Position numbers and translations under genes: made by a program
NCBI GenBank assembly: GCA_023634235.1
Contig: JAMKCF010000018.1
Span: forward strand, 4,183,474 to 4,247,473
Source: Pisaster brevispinus
Lineage: Eukaryota > Echinodermata > Asteroidea > Forcipulatida > Asteriidae
Direction of reading: 5' to 3'
Length of the DNA stretch: 64,000 nucleotides
The notes under the pieces: model-generated
The model's database searches: none
Told to the model about the DNA's origin: nothing
What the model saw: the letters and a program-made list of their open reading frames with translations, nothing else
Part shown: one piece after another, positions 39,601-51,200 of the stretch
Layout: each line of letters opens with the position of its first letter
How positions within the stretch are numbered: the first letter of the stretch is position 1

Positions 39601-39863
39601 TTTACTGTCGAGTGCCACCAGTAGATAAATAAGTAACAGATGAGAAATTCAAAGATGTTCTGTACCTTCTTGGGTGAGGGAGAATTCTTGGTGGATCCAA
39701 GAGGGCGCCCACGGCGTTCAGGTTTGTCCGTAGGGGTTGGTGTCTTAGCCTTTGGCGAAGGCTTGGGTTCAGGGGAGGCCTGGGGCAAAGCAGCTATGCG
39801 TGAACTGCGACGCCTCGGCTCTGTTGCTGGGCTCTTTGATTCCGAGCGAGAATTGCGTGGCAT
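30137..39863 (-). CDS. AT-hook / HMGN-like disordered nuclear protein
   Basis: Seven exons: 39863-39666, 38895-38727, 37718-37626, 36921-36319, 34638-34486, 31314-31277, 30250-30137. All splice sites fit GT..AG and the frame runs through to a TAG stop; product 455 residues. Near the N-terminus (16-24) is PRRRSSRIA, like the RRSARLSA nucleosome-binding core of vertebrate HMGN proteins. Two AT-hook-like motifs follow: RRGRPLGS at about 50-57 across a Pro/Lys-rich stretch, and KRGRKRKP at about 70-77. Then come a Glu/Asp-rich region (about 80-150), a 200-residue exon rich in Pro, Gln, Thr and Ala with PTPQ repeats, and a second acidic block (FEEEEE). No folded domain is visible. The likely role is DNA or nucleosome binding in chromatin; that is inference. 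True HMGN orthology is unproven. The 38-base sixth exon is unusually small. Confidence 0.78.
30270..30697 (+). mobile_element. tRNA-type SINE with ATT tail
   Basis: An internal gggttcaagtcccg resembles a pol III B box. The body includes cttaagcaagacacttaacc and ggatgggatgtaaagccg, followed by a 3' module (gtaggtctcatactt, gaaaatactgaatgtt, gcgctatgtaca) and a (ATT)n tail. The same 3' module reappears at 61955-62065. It is inserted about 20 bases upstream of the last exon's acceptor in the AT-hook gene, in antisense orientation. Confidence 0.7.
32795..33615. mobile_element. outer MITE interrupted by a 497-bp palindromic element
   Basis: The outer left end (gttcacactgcagagc with tcccaggaaatttccggg) pairs with the right part (cccaggagtttgcaa and ccggtgtgaat). 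Inside, 32936-33432 is a large inverted repeat: ggtttgcggtaacaccatg at one end and catggtgttaccgcaaacc at the other, with arms of roughly 190 bases including ggagactacttcgggagact. The word ttgctcaaccct occurs just outside both ends of the inner element. Confidence 0.7.
38250..38505. mobile_element. diverged MITE of the 'gcttaagcag' type
   Basis: Starts gtcccatttcatgatgac and ends gccatgaaagtgggccc, with internal ctgcttac / gtaagc words. Located in the intron between exons 2 and 3 of the AT-hook gene. Confidence 0.5.
38995..39115. mobile_element. one-arm copy of the 32.94-kb palindromic element
   Basis: Contains gggtttgcggtaacag, gtgtagatttgttctt, and gaactagatcttgctttatt followed by ctac, matching the left arm of the element at 32.94 kb. 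It lies in intron 1 of the AT-hook gene. Confidence 0.6.
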
Positions 39864-40209
39864 CCTGAATTTAACTTCTCCTCACAGGGACTTCATATAA
39901 AAATCAATCAAATAATCAATTATAACTTTAGTCGTTTGATTCTTAGTGGAATGAAAATCAAATTTCTTTGAAACATGTTGGGAAAACCTGTGACCTTTTC
40001 AGTTTGTCCATTTAAATATTTTTAAGAAAAGGTATAAAACAAAAATGATTTAAGAATTCAATCTAGTAGTATTTAACTAGGTTTGCGGTGACGATATAAA
40101 TCCATGTCTTTACCTTTTATCATTTAAAACAAAACTGGAAGTTTGCACAGTTTTGAGCACATAAAAAGTTAGCCCAGGTTGGACTCCTCCGTTGCATACA
40201 ACGCGACGG

Positions 40210-40615
40210 AGTCCAGGGTATAAAGCTCTCATACCAATGCGAAAAATGTTATACCAACATTTTTTCATATTTTTACCTTATTGGTGAAGCTGAAGCTTTA
40301 CTCACATATTCCTGGTGTCCTTAACTATCAGCCTGATGGGTTCAGAATTGTTTATTTTATCCTTGGATGACATTATTTGTGAAAATAAAATGGAAATTGA
40401 CGTCTCCTCTGTAACTTCCTGTACTGACTCCGCAAGCGCGCGAGAGGGCGCTATCATCCACGAACCCGCCTGCAAAATGATAGTGCCATCCTCGAACTTG
40501 CTATGGGCGCGCTTGCGTGTGAGTATTCATAAACGGAGTCAGTACAGGAAGTTACAAAAAAAATGTTGGTATAAAATTTGTCCATGCTAGAGAAGCTTTA
40601 TACCCAGGACGTCAG
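40210..40615. mobile_element. nested inverted repeat upstream of the AT-hook gene
   Basis: The arms taacttcctgtactgactcc (40411-40430) and ggagtcagtacaggaagtta (inverted, about 40535-40554) pair. Outer words gggtataaagctct and agaagctttatacccagg also pair. It is in the 5' flank or first intron of the AT-hook gene. Confidence 0.65.
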
Positions 40616-41310
40616 TGCAGTGGCACTGATGTCCTACCATTACCAAGTACCGGGGCTAATAAAAAGTCTACTTAGAAGTCTTAGTCTGCAAGATACAAAA
40701 ATAATCTCTACAAACTAATTACAAAGTGTAAATTTTAGTCTGTTGAGCGTTAGTTTGGGTACTACATAGGTAATGGTTTTACTATCGGCAGCTCTATGCT
40801 GTGCTTATTTAAATTAGGCCTGTCTTCCACTGCCAGTAGCAGTACACAGAGTTTACAACATGCCAACAAATGCTGGACGAGATTTTACAAACTAAAATTA
40901 AAAAAACTAAGTTACTTTTTTTAGTCTCAATAAAAAAGAATAAATCATTCAATTTTTATGTTATCAATATTATATTGATAACATTAACAACCGTTCTTTC
41001 CTACACACTTTGCAATACTATTCAATTTGAATGATCAGTTGGTACGTCAATGATCAGTTAAAGCATAACAACACAAATAAACCAAGGAACTACTTTCGTG
41101 TGTTTGTTTTAAAGCAATTGATGAACTGTAACCTTTGACCCAAACGTGTCACGGCATGTTGCGCAGTGTGAGGCACCGACGAGCATGATTAATCAACTCC
41201 ATTTTTACGAACAATGACGATCCACTTCACCTCCAATTTTACACTATTTTCCGAGCTACGTCTACACCCAAATTAATCAAAAACATTCCAAGACTAATAA
41301 AGATACCTAC

Positions 41311-41470
41311 CAACTTTCCAGAATGGGAAATTTATCCGATTTAAGGGGAATTTTCGGGATGATCACGGCAGGTCGGTTTGTTGCCAAACAAACAAGTGCC
41401 TCACTGAACGGCCTCGGTTTCAGTTGCACTTTAACCTCCAAAGATTAGGCGAGCGCCCTCTCTTGTTCGA
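41311..41470 (-). promoter_or_regulatory. candidate non-coding first exon / promoter of the AT-hook gene
   Basis: On the minus strand a consensus donor (gttg then gtaggt) falls at 41310. The coding exon is preceded at 39865 by aaattcag, a possible acceptor one base before the ATG. A 5' UTR exon spliced across 1.4 kb is therefore plausible. No TATA box or initiator is assigned; RNA evidence is required. Confidence 0.3.
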
Positions 41471-41884
41471 AAAGAGAAAGGCAAACTACAGAGAATCGTC
41501 CCGCGTTGTCTAAAAGTAATTAATTGTTCCTTTGTTGTTGTAACTATGCAAAAAAGCAAATTAACAGACTTCGATTACAACTTAATTTAATCCCCTTATT
41601 GATTCCTTCTTATCAATGTCTTATAAGCTATCTGAAAGTTTGAATTGATCGAATTTCTCACCTTATCCTGTTTCCAATTGATAATTTTATTTTCTTAAAA
41701 AAAAAACATTTTGTAGGAAACAAACAGTTGTTTGCGTTGCCTTCTCCTTTTTCAGAGATGTCCTCATTTAAAGAATGTCCCTTTCAATAACAATTAGCTT
41801 CTTTTTCTCCTTCCTTATAACCTTGGGTTTTGTCTTTTGTGTATTCAACCTCTTGTGGTTATTGGACCAAACCTTTCCCTTAAC

Positions 41885-43000
41885 CCCCCCCCCCCCCACA
41901 CACACACACACACACCCAACCTTACGGATCGGGTTTGTGGGGTACTGCTATTGTTGTTCTATTGTTCCCTTTTCTAAAGAATTCCCTTTTGGGGCCCTAT
42001 TGTTCCTATTGAAATTGCCTTGCGGGGTCCATTGTTCCATTGTTAAAAGTACCCCGTAAGTTGGCATGTGTAAGGGCACACAGTCTTGTTTTGCAGTCGT
42101 TGTGTGGACATTCCTTTGTTCTGTACACTTAAGGAAAATCCTATTCCTCAACACTGCAAATAACGTTGTGTGGACGTGTGTAAGTCCACATAGTGCTTCA
42201 GATCCCTACATTATGTGGACCTTTTTTGTTCTCAGGTCCACACTGCGTATGTAGCGCTTGCCCACACACACACACTCACACAACCTTACGGATCCGGTTT
42301 GTGGGGTACTGCTATTGTTGTTCTATTGTTCCCTTTTCTAAAGAATTCCCTTGTGGGGCCCTATTGTTCCTATTGAAATTGCCTTGTGGGGTCCATTGTT
42401 CCATTGTTAAAAGTACCCAGTAAGTTGGCATGTGTAAGGGCACACCCACACACACCCAACCTTACGGATCCGGTTTGTGGGGGTACTGCTTTTGTTGTTC
42501 TATTATTCCCTGTGGGGCCGAATTGTTCCTATTGAAATTACCTTGTGGGGTCTATTGTTCCATTGTTGTCAGGACCCCACAAATGCCCTTCCGCGTGTCC
42601 ACACACACACACACACACACAACCTTACGGATCCGGTTTGTGGGGTACTGCTATTGTTGTTCTATTGTTCCCTTTTCTAAAGAATTCCCTTGTGGGGCCC
42701 TATTGTTCCTATTGAAATTGCCTTGTGGGGTCTATTGTTCCATTGTTAAAAGTACCCCGTAAGTTGGCATGTGTAAGGGCACACGAACACACAGGTACAG
42801 CACTCCTATACGTTAGAGGACACCTACTGTACTTTCTGTTGTTCCTGTATTGAAGCAATCCCCATTGGTTTTGTACACATGACTAGTGAGGACTATTGTC
42901 CCTATTGTAAAATGTCCTCGGAGGGTTGGCAATACAAACACACACACCCCCCCCCCCTCTCTCTCTCTCCCTTTTCGTTGTTCATTCTCTTTACTTCCTC
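41885..43000. repeat. tandem array of about 165-360-bp units plus (CA)n
   Basis: The word gtggggtactgc (one copy has an extra g) recurs at about 41937, 42300, 42478 and 42641. Each is followed by attgttgttctatt, cccttttctaaagaattccc (missing in one copy), and attgttcctattgaaattgc. (CA)n stretches lie between copies, and a degenerate fifth unit runs to 43000. Cys/Leu-rich frames are artefacts. Confidence 0.8.
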
Positions 43001-43109
43001 TCACTTGTCTGCCTGCTGCTTCTGTATAGTATACTACTTGTTTGTTCGTGTTGTATTGTCATTAATTAGCCAGTCTAGAGGCAGACTCTCTCTCTGCAAG
43101 GGTCGAAAT

Positions 43110-43890
43110 GTGAGACCATTAATTTCTTGTTTCTTCTTCTTCTTTTTTCTTTCTTTTTTTATTTTTATACTTTTGCCTCTAAATTCAATTAATCTTTCTG
43201 GCGGGTCCTCATTTTTGAAAAATAAACCACTGTTCACCTCCCAACTTGAGCTTCATTTTGACTATTATTTGTCTCCCTAAAAAAATTGTCACATATGCAA
43301 AAATACAGTGACCTGCATTGATTTGTCTGTCAAACTTCTTTTGAAGACAGTCAGAGCAGACTGATCGAAACGTCGAGTATAATCAAACCACCGGTGTTCA
43401 GAACCACCACAGCTCATACAGACAGTTCATTTTTTAAGGTGTCACAAACCTCACAAGATAATACTCCCATCCCCCACATTGTAACGTTCCACATTATATT
43501 TACAATAATTTTTGAACACGAATTATTTAGGATCACAAAAAAACCATTGTTGACATTCAAAAAAACGGAATAAACACTGTCTATTATGTTTTTGTTATCC
43601 TTTATTTATTTTTATGGGTTGGTATTTAATAACTACACTCTAATTAGTTGTATGATATTTTTATTTTTTTACAAAAACGTCAATTAAAAAAAATTCATTT
43701 AAAATACTTTTAAACAATAAGGAAATTGAGTTCACATGAGATTAAATAGATTCTAACTGTAAAAAAAACCGACCATTTTAAATACCCTTCTCCAGTTCTT
43801 TTACGAAAGATTTGCAAAAAAAAAATCCCCGTTACGTCATCACCCATTTATTACGTCATTTGGTTGGAGTTCTGTTTTGTATGGTTCTCC
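43110..43890. other. spacer upstream of the duplication
   Basis: Pyrimidine-rich tract at 43128-43170, a dispersed gatcgaaacgtcgag module at 43335-43415, then AT-rich DNA. No gene seen. Confidence 0.45.
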
Positions 43891-44275
43891 TTTGTTGGAC
43901 CCCAACCCCCATATTCCAACACCCCTATGTACCGACACCCCAATAATGTTCTTGCACCCCACGTGTATCAATTTACTAATTCATACCCTTACCCTTATAC
44001 CCAAACCCTAGCGTGTAAAATCATGACGGGTTTTCGAATTTATAGGGGTGTCGGAATATACTGCAGTCACCGTTACGCGTTTGCATGTAGTAGTCAAAGT
44101 AATGTAATTTTGACACACGCCGTCAACGGCTGAAGTGTAGCTAGTTTTTCAAAACCTTGAGGTCGGTGCCTTAATATAATATAAATAACAATGATTTAGA
44201 AAAGACATTATCATTAAATACATGTATATATTTTTGCTCAAGAATCTGTTTAAAGGGCAGTATATACATGTACTT

Positions 44276-44490
44276 TTAGTAGTTTTCAAAGACCAGTATC
44301 CTCACTAGGTGTATCCCAACATTATGAACAAAATAACAAAGGCCTGTGAAAAAAAATGGGCTCAATCATCGAAGTTAATTTTAAAAACTGGAATCGATTT
44401 GCTTTTTTATTCTAAAACTGCAAGTTCAACTACTGAGCATCGGCACAATTTAATTACTCTCTCCCTTAGTATAAACGGTTAAATCTTAAA
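44276..44490. mobile_element. MITE fragment near the 3' end of sulfatase copy 1 (also 54.93-55.14 kb)
   Basis: Contains tatcctcactaggtgtatcc, caacattatgaacaaaataa and tgggctcaatcatc. This is an inverted, diverged relative of the 8751-9113 element. It is present in both duplicates, so it predates the duplication. Confidence 0.6.
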
Positions 44491-44775
44491 AAGCACATTT
44501 TGATTGGAGGCTTTTGCGATCAAAGGATAATGAGAGGGGGACCAGATGCTCTTTGACTCAATCCCTCTTTTGAGGGTTACCATGATACTTTAGCAGGCGC
44601 GTGGTGGAGTGGATCAGCCACAGGACAAATTAAATCGGCTAGATTCTGGCACATTTTAATGAACCAATTCCAGGGGGTGGGATATGAGCGAGCAGGGCAT
44701 GCTGGTGAAAAATGGCACTCGAGATCGGTCACCCCTGGGAACGAGGTTGGCGAGGCTAGGATACATTTGGACCCA

Positions 44776-45093
44776 ACCTCTTCCCCAGGGTGTGTCGAGC
44801 AGTACGAGGTTGACTGCTCTCTCACCCTGGTATTGGAACATTTGCATATCCAAAAATCTGGGATACGTATGCAAATTAGAATAGTCTGGCTGCATATCGA
44901 AATTCACTTCTTCGCCATAGTCTCGTGGTCCGGTACCAGATTTAGTAGCTTGTATGTATTGGAAACATGTACATGTGCTAATGTAATGTTGTTGTCCAAT
45001 CAGGGTCCAAGTGAGGAGTTTCCATCCCAGGGTTTACTATTTACAAACATGGTTGGAAATAAAGTAAACCATGGGGACGAGGTTGATTTGGAC
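44776..45093. other. segment missing from duplication copy 2
   Basis: In copy 1, tttggaccc stands at both ends of this stretch of about 320 bases. Copy 2 has a single ttggacccccttgca at the junction (55411). The pattern fits deletion between short direct repeats in copy 2, although insertion in copy 1 is not excluded. Confidence 0.65.
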
Positions 45094-45221
45094 CCCCTTG
45101 CATAACGCGAAACGCACTAGCTACTGGTACGTCGCTGAGCTCACGCGCACGAATGTTACGCATAAAGAACAGCAATGTTTGAGAGAGTTAGCAAGGAATA
45201 TAATTCATGGGAAGGGTGTGT

Positions 45222-48200
45222 TTACTCCCAGCTATCCCATATTTTTTTCTTAGGACTTCCATTAGGATCGTTCGGTGGGTAAAACACAGGCACCGAAGAG
45301 CTGTAGTAGTCCTGTAAACGGTCCATCAGGCGTCTTACCATGTCTGGTTTCTCGTGTGCCAAGTTGTTTTTCTCACTTGGATCATCCTTGATGTTGAAGA
45401 GCCATACTATCTTGCCATCCTTATTACCCGATTCCTCTCCGTCGCCTAGAGAAGACAAAATTTACCGATGGTTTTTGATAACAGGTGGAACTGAATTTTT
45501 TTAAATAGATAATAAATCAGATATTAAATAACTTGAACAGTCACAATGTTGCCTTACCTACGGGTCCTGTCAATAGTTTCCAGTCGCCAACTCGTATTGC
45601 AGCCCTCATTTGTGGTGCGAATGTGAAATTGTTGTGAAGTGAATAGAGAAATGGGTGGTTATGGCCTCCGAAGGGGTCTATGTTATGGAGGATTTCTGTG
45701 CGAGGTGACGGCAGACCGTGGCTGTAAGAAAGACAGAAGTGTACCCTTGTTAGTCTAGATTGGCGACTAGTCTAGATCGGTAGAGGGCGCAACATCGACT
45801 GACTCGGAGGGACTGGGCAAGTCAATTAGTCTTGTGGTGTTTAAAACTTGCGTTTTGATCCAGATGTTTGTTTGAAACAGATAGCTCTTCTTCAGTAATT
45901 CGTGTTGTGCCGTCATCGACTACGTTTAATAACAAAACGAAAGTCGTCAACAGACCCCTTGCATTGGCCGCCATCTTTGACATCAAACACCTCAGTGAGG
46001 GCGCTGTTTGGGCTTGTGACGTCATATGCAAGGGGTCTAATAGACTAACGCTGTGTCAACCAATCCAACCAGAAACAAAACTTTGTGAAAACGGTTCGAG
46101 TTTGAAAAATGTCAGTGTTTCAATGGAACGTTTCAGTGATATCACCGGGCGTGTACCTGATAGTGTTCCAATGGAATGTTTCAGTGATATCATCGAGCCT
46201 GTACCTGATAGTGTTCCACATGTCGTAACCATCCAAAGGTTTAGTTCCATTCAGATGTCCACCCGCTAGGCCCGACAGAAGCGTCGGGAACCAATCACTG
46301 ACGTGCATCATAGCCTGACTAGTTGTTCCTCGTACACTTGGATGTAATAGGGGACTATTGACGAATCCCACTGCACGAACACCTCCTTCCCAGAGGGTAT
46401 TTTTACCGCCCTTAAGAGGCCAGTTACTAGCGCCATACCTAACCTGTCCACCATTATCTGCAATTATATTGTAGAAATACAATTAGTAAAGAAAGAAAAA
46501 ACCACCAACATTCAAACCTTAGACACTGAATTCATATTTGACATCTTCGGGTAATTTTCTAAGCCCAAACTTCGGCTCTAATGGCGGCTTGGAACAGGCA
46601 GACGCAGCCTAAGCCCTGGTAGTTTTCCATGAAAAACATTCACACGTCGTTGTGACACCAACGAAAAGGTCAAAGGCTGTTCCTAATGCACTGACGTCAT
46701 CAAGCAGCCATCTGAGAGGTAAACCAACGATGAAACATCTAATGGGGAAACGCACAGAATTGTACGCGCGGCGCACAGGATTGGCCAATGAACAACCTCC
46801 TTTTGACCTCTACGCAAGGGCGCCCTACAACTCACATGACGTCCAGAGCTGTATTATACAAATATTTACTGCTTCGAGTGGCGTAGTAAAACTAGTCACT
46901 CTCGGTGATCCCCGGAGCAGCCTATCTTGAAATATGGTTGAATAGATACTTTATGCAGCTTCGCCTCGGGAAGATAGGCGGCTCCGGGGATCACCGAGAG
47001 TGACTAGTTTTACTACGCCACGAGACAAAGCAGTCAATATTTGTTTTATAACTCCTCCTCCATTTTTCTGGTAGAATCAATCGTCAAACAACTTTACGTA
47101 CGTGGCAATCAATCGTCAAACAAGAACTGTAAAATCTTACGTTGAAATACCGAGTTTTGACAAAATAAGAGGGTACCAGACTACTGCTATTACGTTCGTT
47201 CTCTAAACCGTATTTAAAATGCACACATTCTGTTCATTACACCGGGTTTGAGGTTGTCAAGCAGCTCGTTTAAATCAATGTTTGAAGTCAATGTAGTCAG
47301 GGTACCAGGGTATCCATGCACTAGTACATCGGTCGCTAGGCTGTCGTTGAATAGTTCCGTTGAATAGTTCGCGTTGCGTTCGTGGCACGCACTAGTAAAA
47401 CTAAGGCATATCATGTGACGCGCTCTAAACCAATCACAACGCAGAAAATATGTATGAGGTGTTATAAACATGTATATATTGAGAGAATTGTGACAACTTG
47501 CGATTTGAAGCCATTTCGGTCCAAGAAAGCATGTGCGCAAGTTGGCTGCCAGCAGCAACCACGTGACCAAAGAAAACTGGTTCCTCTATTGGGCAACTCT
47601 CTCAAGATCTGATGTCGTCATTTGCATACGGTAGACCAGACGTGTGACATCTTTGTGCATTCTGCATAGGCTAAAAAAACAGCCCCTTGTTTCACGGGAC
47701 TTCAAATTGTAATGCAATTTTGGGGTATCTCACCCAAACAATAAATTGCAAAGGAATATGTAACAAAATATGTCACCTGTTGAAAAAATGAAAACTGTGT
47801 TATTCCAAAGTCCTCTCGCTTCTAATGCATTTGCAACTGTCCCGACCGCCTCATCCATGCACGTCGTCATACCCGCGAAGAGCCTTCTCTTACTGTCCTT
47901 TATATGAGCGTACTGTTTCAGATATTGAGCAGGAACTTGTAGCGGTATATGTACGGCTTGCATTGATAGGAACATGAAGAATGGCTGGAGGGAGAGAACA
48001 AAAAAATAGCAATTGGTTTGAGAAGAACCCGTCGTTGAGGTCAAACCATGGAAGCGTGCAAGCGCGTTTCGCGACACGCAACCACAAGGCTGGTATCTGG
48101 CACTTAGTCACTAGATAGCTTCGAAGTGTGACGTCAGATGTTCAGCTTAGATATGTCTAGCCTGAACATCTGACAACACACTTCGAGGCTCGTGAATAAC

Positions 48201-51200
48201 GCCAGATACAGCCTTGAACACCTTAAGGGATCCTGCCATTTTGACATTGCATCACATTCACACGTGTACACACATTACACTTGATCACATACAAACATTA
48301 TGCACACACAGCAGCAGACGGTTGAAAGTACAGTTAACTGCTGGTGCATGTAGGTGACAAACTACGTCACTTCGGAGCAGACCAATCATTGCGCAGAAAT
48401 TGAAAGCTTGCGTCCCTGCAAGTTTATCCACTGATATTATTGGGCCTGTAAGACCAGTGTCTGTATTATCCTTGAGGATAAAGACAGGGCACCAGACTAT
48501 GATTATGTTTTCCTTTGACCACAGTGAGTGCGCTGTTTGACCTTTTGACGTCATATGCAAGGGGTATATTAAGCATGCTCTGGTGATGCATTATTCCTCT
48601 TTTACGATAAATACATTAACTGATACCATGACAACTACATCAAAACACATTCACGAATGCAAAGAAGGGTGGTCTTTATAAACGGCCAAATCGTGCATCC
48701 ATAACCAAAACAAATCAACTAGTCAACATGATAGTTCAAATGACTGGCAAACAACAACAAAACAAAGAAACTCCACACCTGACGTCATAGGCCAAGTTCA
48801 CGCAAGAACCAACGGTTAAGGGGTTGTTTATAGTGACGTACATAGGGCATGCGCACAGAAGTTGTATCGCGAACGACTCCTGTCATGTCATGTCAACGCG
48901 ACCGGCGACTTTATTTTCTGATAACTGGTCCGCTGCACTATGCTCAGTCTTGGTGCAAGACGTTCTTAGCGTTTTTTTCCCCTGACCGATTGGTCATAGA
49001 TTCCGCTCTGTCACGCTTCATCAATAGAGGGCGCTCTATACATAACATTGAACTCATGTTCATGGCCACGTCTGGATCGCACCTCACTAAATGGACAAAT
49101 ATTCATGCGCCAAGCTCATTATCATAATTTGTATACCCACAGAATTTTTTTAATTATAACGTTTTGGGGGTCGTGCAATTAATAAAATGTGTAATTATAA
49201 GAATCTAGCACAACCTGGGGGTTCTGTGTTTCAACTTTTGGGGAGACTTGATAAATTTAGGCGTTTAAGTTGGCCCTACTTTACTTGGCAAGTGGAGAAG
49301 TGCTTCACGAAAACAGGCAGCAAGTCGGTTTGGGAAAAAGATCATTTTCGGGGGTGTTTTTTTTCTGGGGTTGCTAGCAAAAATTCCAAACGGCTGACCT
49401 GCCAAAAATTGAAAAGAATTCTGAAGTTTAGTTGTCCGAAAATATGTCTGATTGGTTTTCAAGAGGCTGAGAGACTTACACGATTTTTTGAGTATTTTTT
49501 AATATTTATCATTTAGCATTGGTTCCTATAGGAGTTTATTTAGTGTGGTGCGCCCGTAGCTCCGTGAACAGCGCCCGCTAACGGCGAACCGCTGCAGCAG
49601 CGCGCTGTACAGTGTATGTGTAATTAACGCCAAGGACGTCTTGCACCAAGACTACACTATGCTATGAAAACGGCTACTGAGAACCAGCGATGCGACCATG
49701 CCCGGAAGGCTGGTTCCAAATAGTCGACTAGCGTAGTCCAACTACCATCGACTAGACAGAGTTCGGGCTAACTTAGTCGAACTATATGATCAACGATAGT
49801 CCTTGTTCGAACTTATCAGTGGGTGAATAGTTACCTGACTTGTATTTTGCTTGCTGATAATTTCTTTGGCACGGTCTGCAAACAGATGTGTTGCATACTT
49901 TCTTCCTACCCCTGTCGCAGCTTCTTCTTGGTCCCTGAAGTCGAAGGCGTTGAGTATCGTACGTGTATAATAATCTTGCATTCCCAGCAAGAATCCTAAA
50001 AAACATAGACAAGAAAAAACATATTTTTAAAAAACGAGGTTTTGTCCAAAGGTGACGTTAATAATGACGAAGGGGTCCTTACTTCGAATTCGAGAAAGAT
50101 AGCTCATGTCAGGCCACCAAACTCACTTTTAAATCCATTCTGTAGTGAGTTGCGCAAACAAGGGGGTGACAGAGGGGGTGACAGAGGGAGAATGTTTGAA
50201 GCAAGAAATGCAGCCACGTACAGCAAGAAGAGTTCAATTTGGTTTTTGCCCTTACACCGATGTAGTATTAAGCACTATGTACTTAGTACTTTCCTCGAGT
50301 TCTGCGGGAAAAAATCCATAGTCAAATCACTCGGGTTGGATTCGAACCCGCGGCCTTTGCATTCTTAGAGCAGATGTCTTACCACTAGACCACCAAACAG
50401 AGTTCGCATGGCATGGGTTTTTAAAAAAAATTTCCAACAACGTTTCGTACATTAATGGGGATACCACGCAACGTTTACGGTACTTTACCAAAGAATGTAT
50501 CGAAGCCACGACGTGTGGGCCAACAGGCTTTCTTGTAGAGACCGAGATGCCATTTCCCGATGTAGTGGGTCGCGTACCCTAACTCCTTCAATTTCTGAGC
50601 AATCGTAATCTCATCAAGATTCAGACAGGATTTCATTAAGGGCCTGATTATAAAATGTTGGTGCCCAGTATGGATCTGAAATAAAAAAAAATACTGATGC
50701 TTTTAATTTGCACATACAGAAATGTTTGTTTCAAGATGAACTGAAAAATATTTTTAAAGAATACGTTGTGAAACGAATGCGAGGTCAAAGGTACATCTGG
50801 CATTATCCGGTCAGGCAGGTATCTAGCGGTAGTCAAGTGCCTCGAAGTGTGACGTCAGATGGCATGCTCAGGCTAGCAGTCCGCATCCTCTAAAGCGTAG
50901 GCCGTATCCGGCGGCTAAGGCTACAGCTACTGGTGTTGATAAGGGTGTTGCTAAGGGCGTCATATAATTATTTCAAAGCATGGTGATCCAGCCAGAGCCG
51001 GCTGCAGCCGCTAATTCGGACACATTTGTTTTCAAGACATGCAAACTTTGCAAACTTAAGTGCAACAAACAGTCATATTGTTTGTTTCTTTTGGGGGCTT
51101 GTGAATATTGTTGTTATTGTTAATTACTTGTGTAGCCTGTATGTCTGTACTGTGTGCACAAAGTATATATATGAGTGAAAAGAATGCTTCAGCCCCTAAA

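Noticed and set aside
50325..50400. Functional tRNA gene in sulfatase intron 2
   Set aside because: Good A and B boxes but no standard anticodon arm, and it continues into a SINE body.
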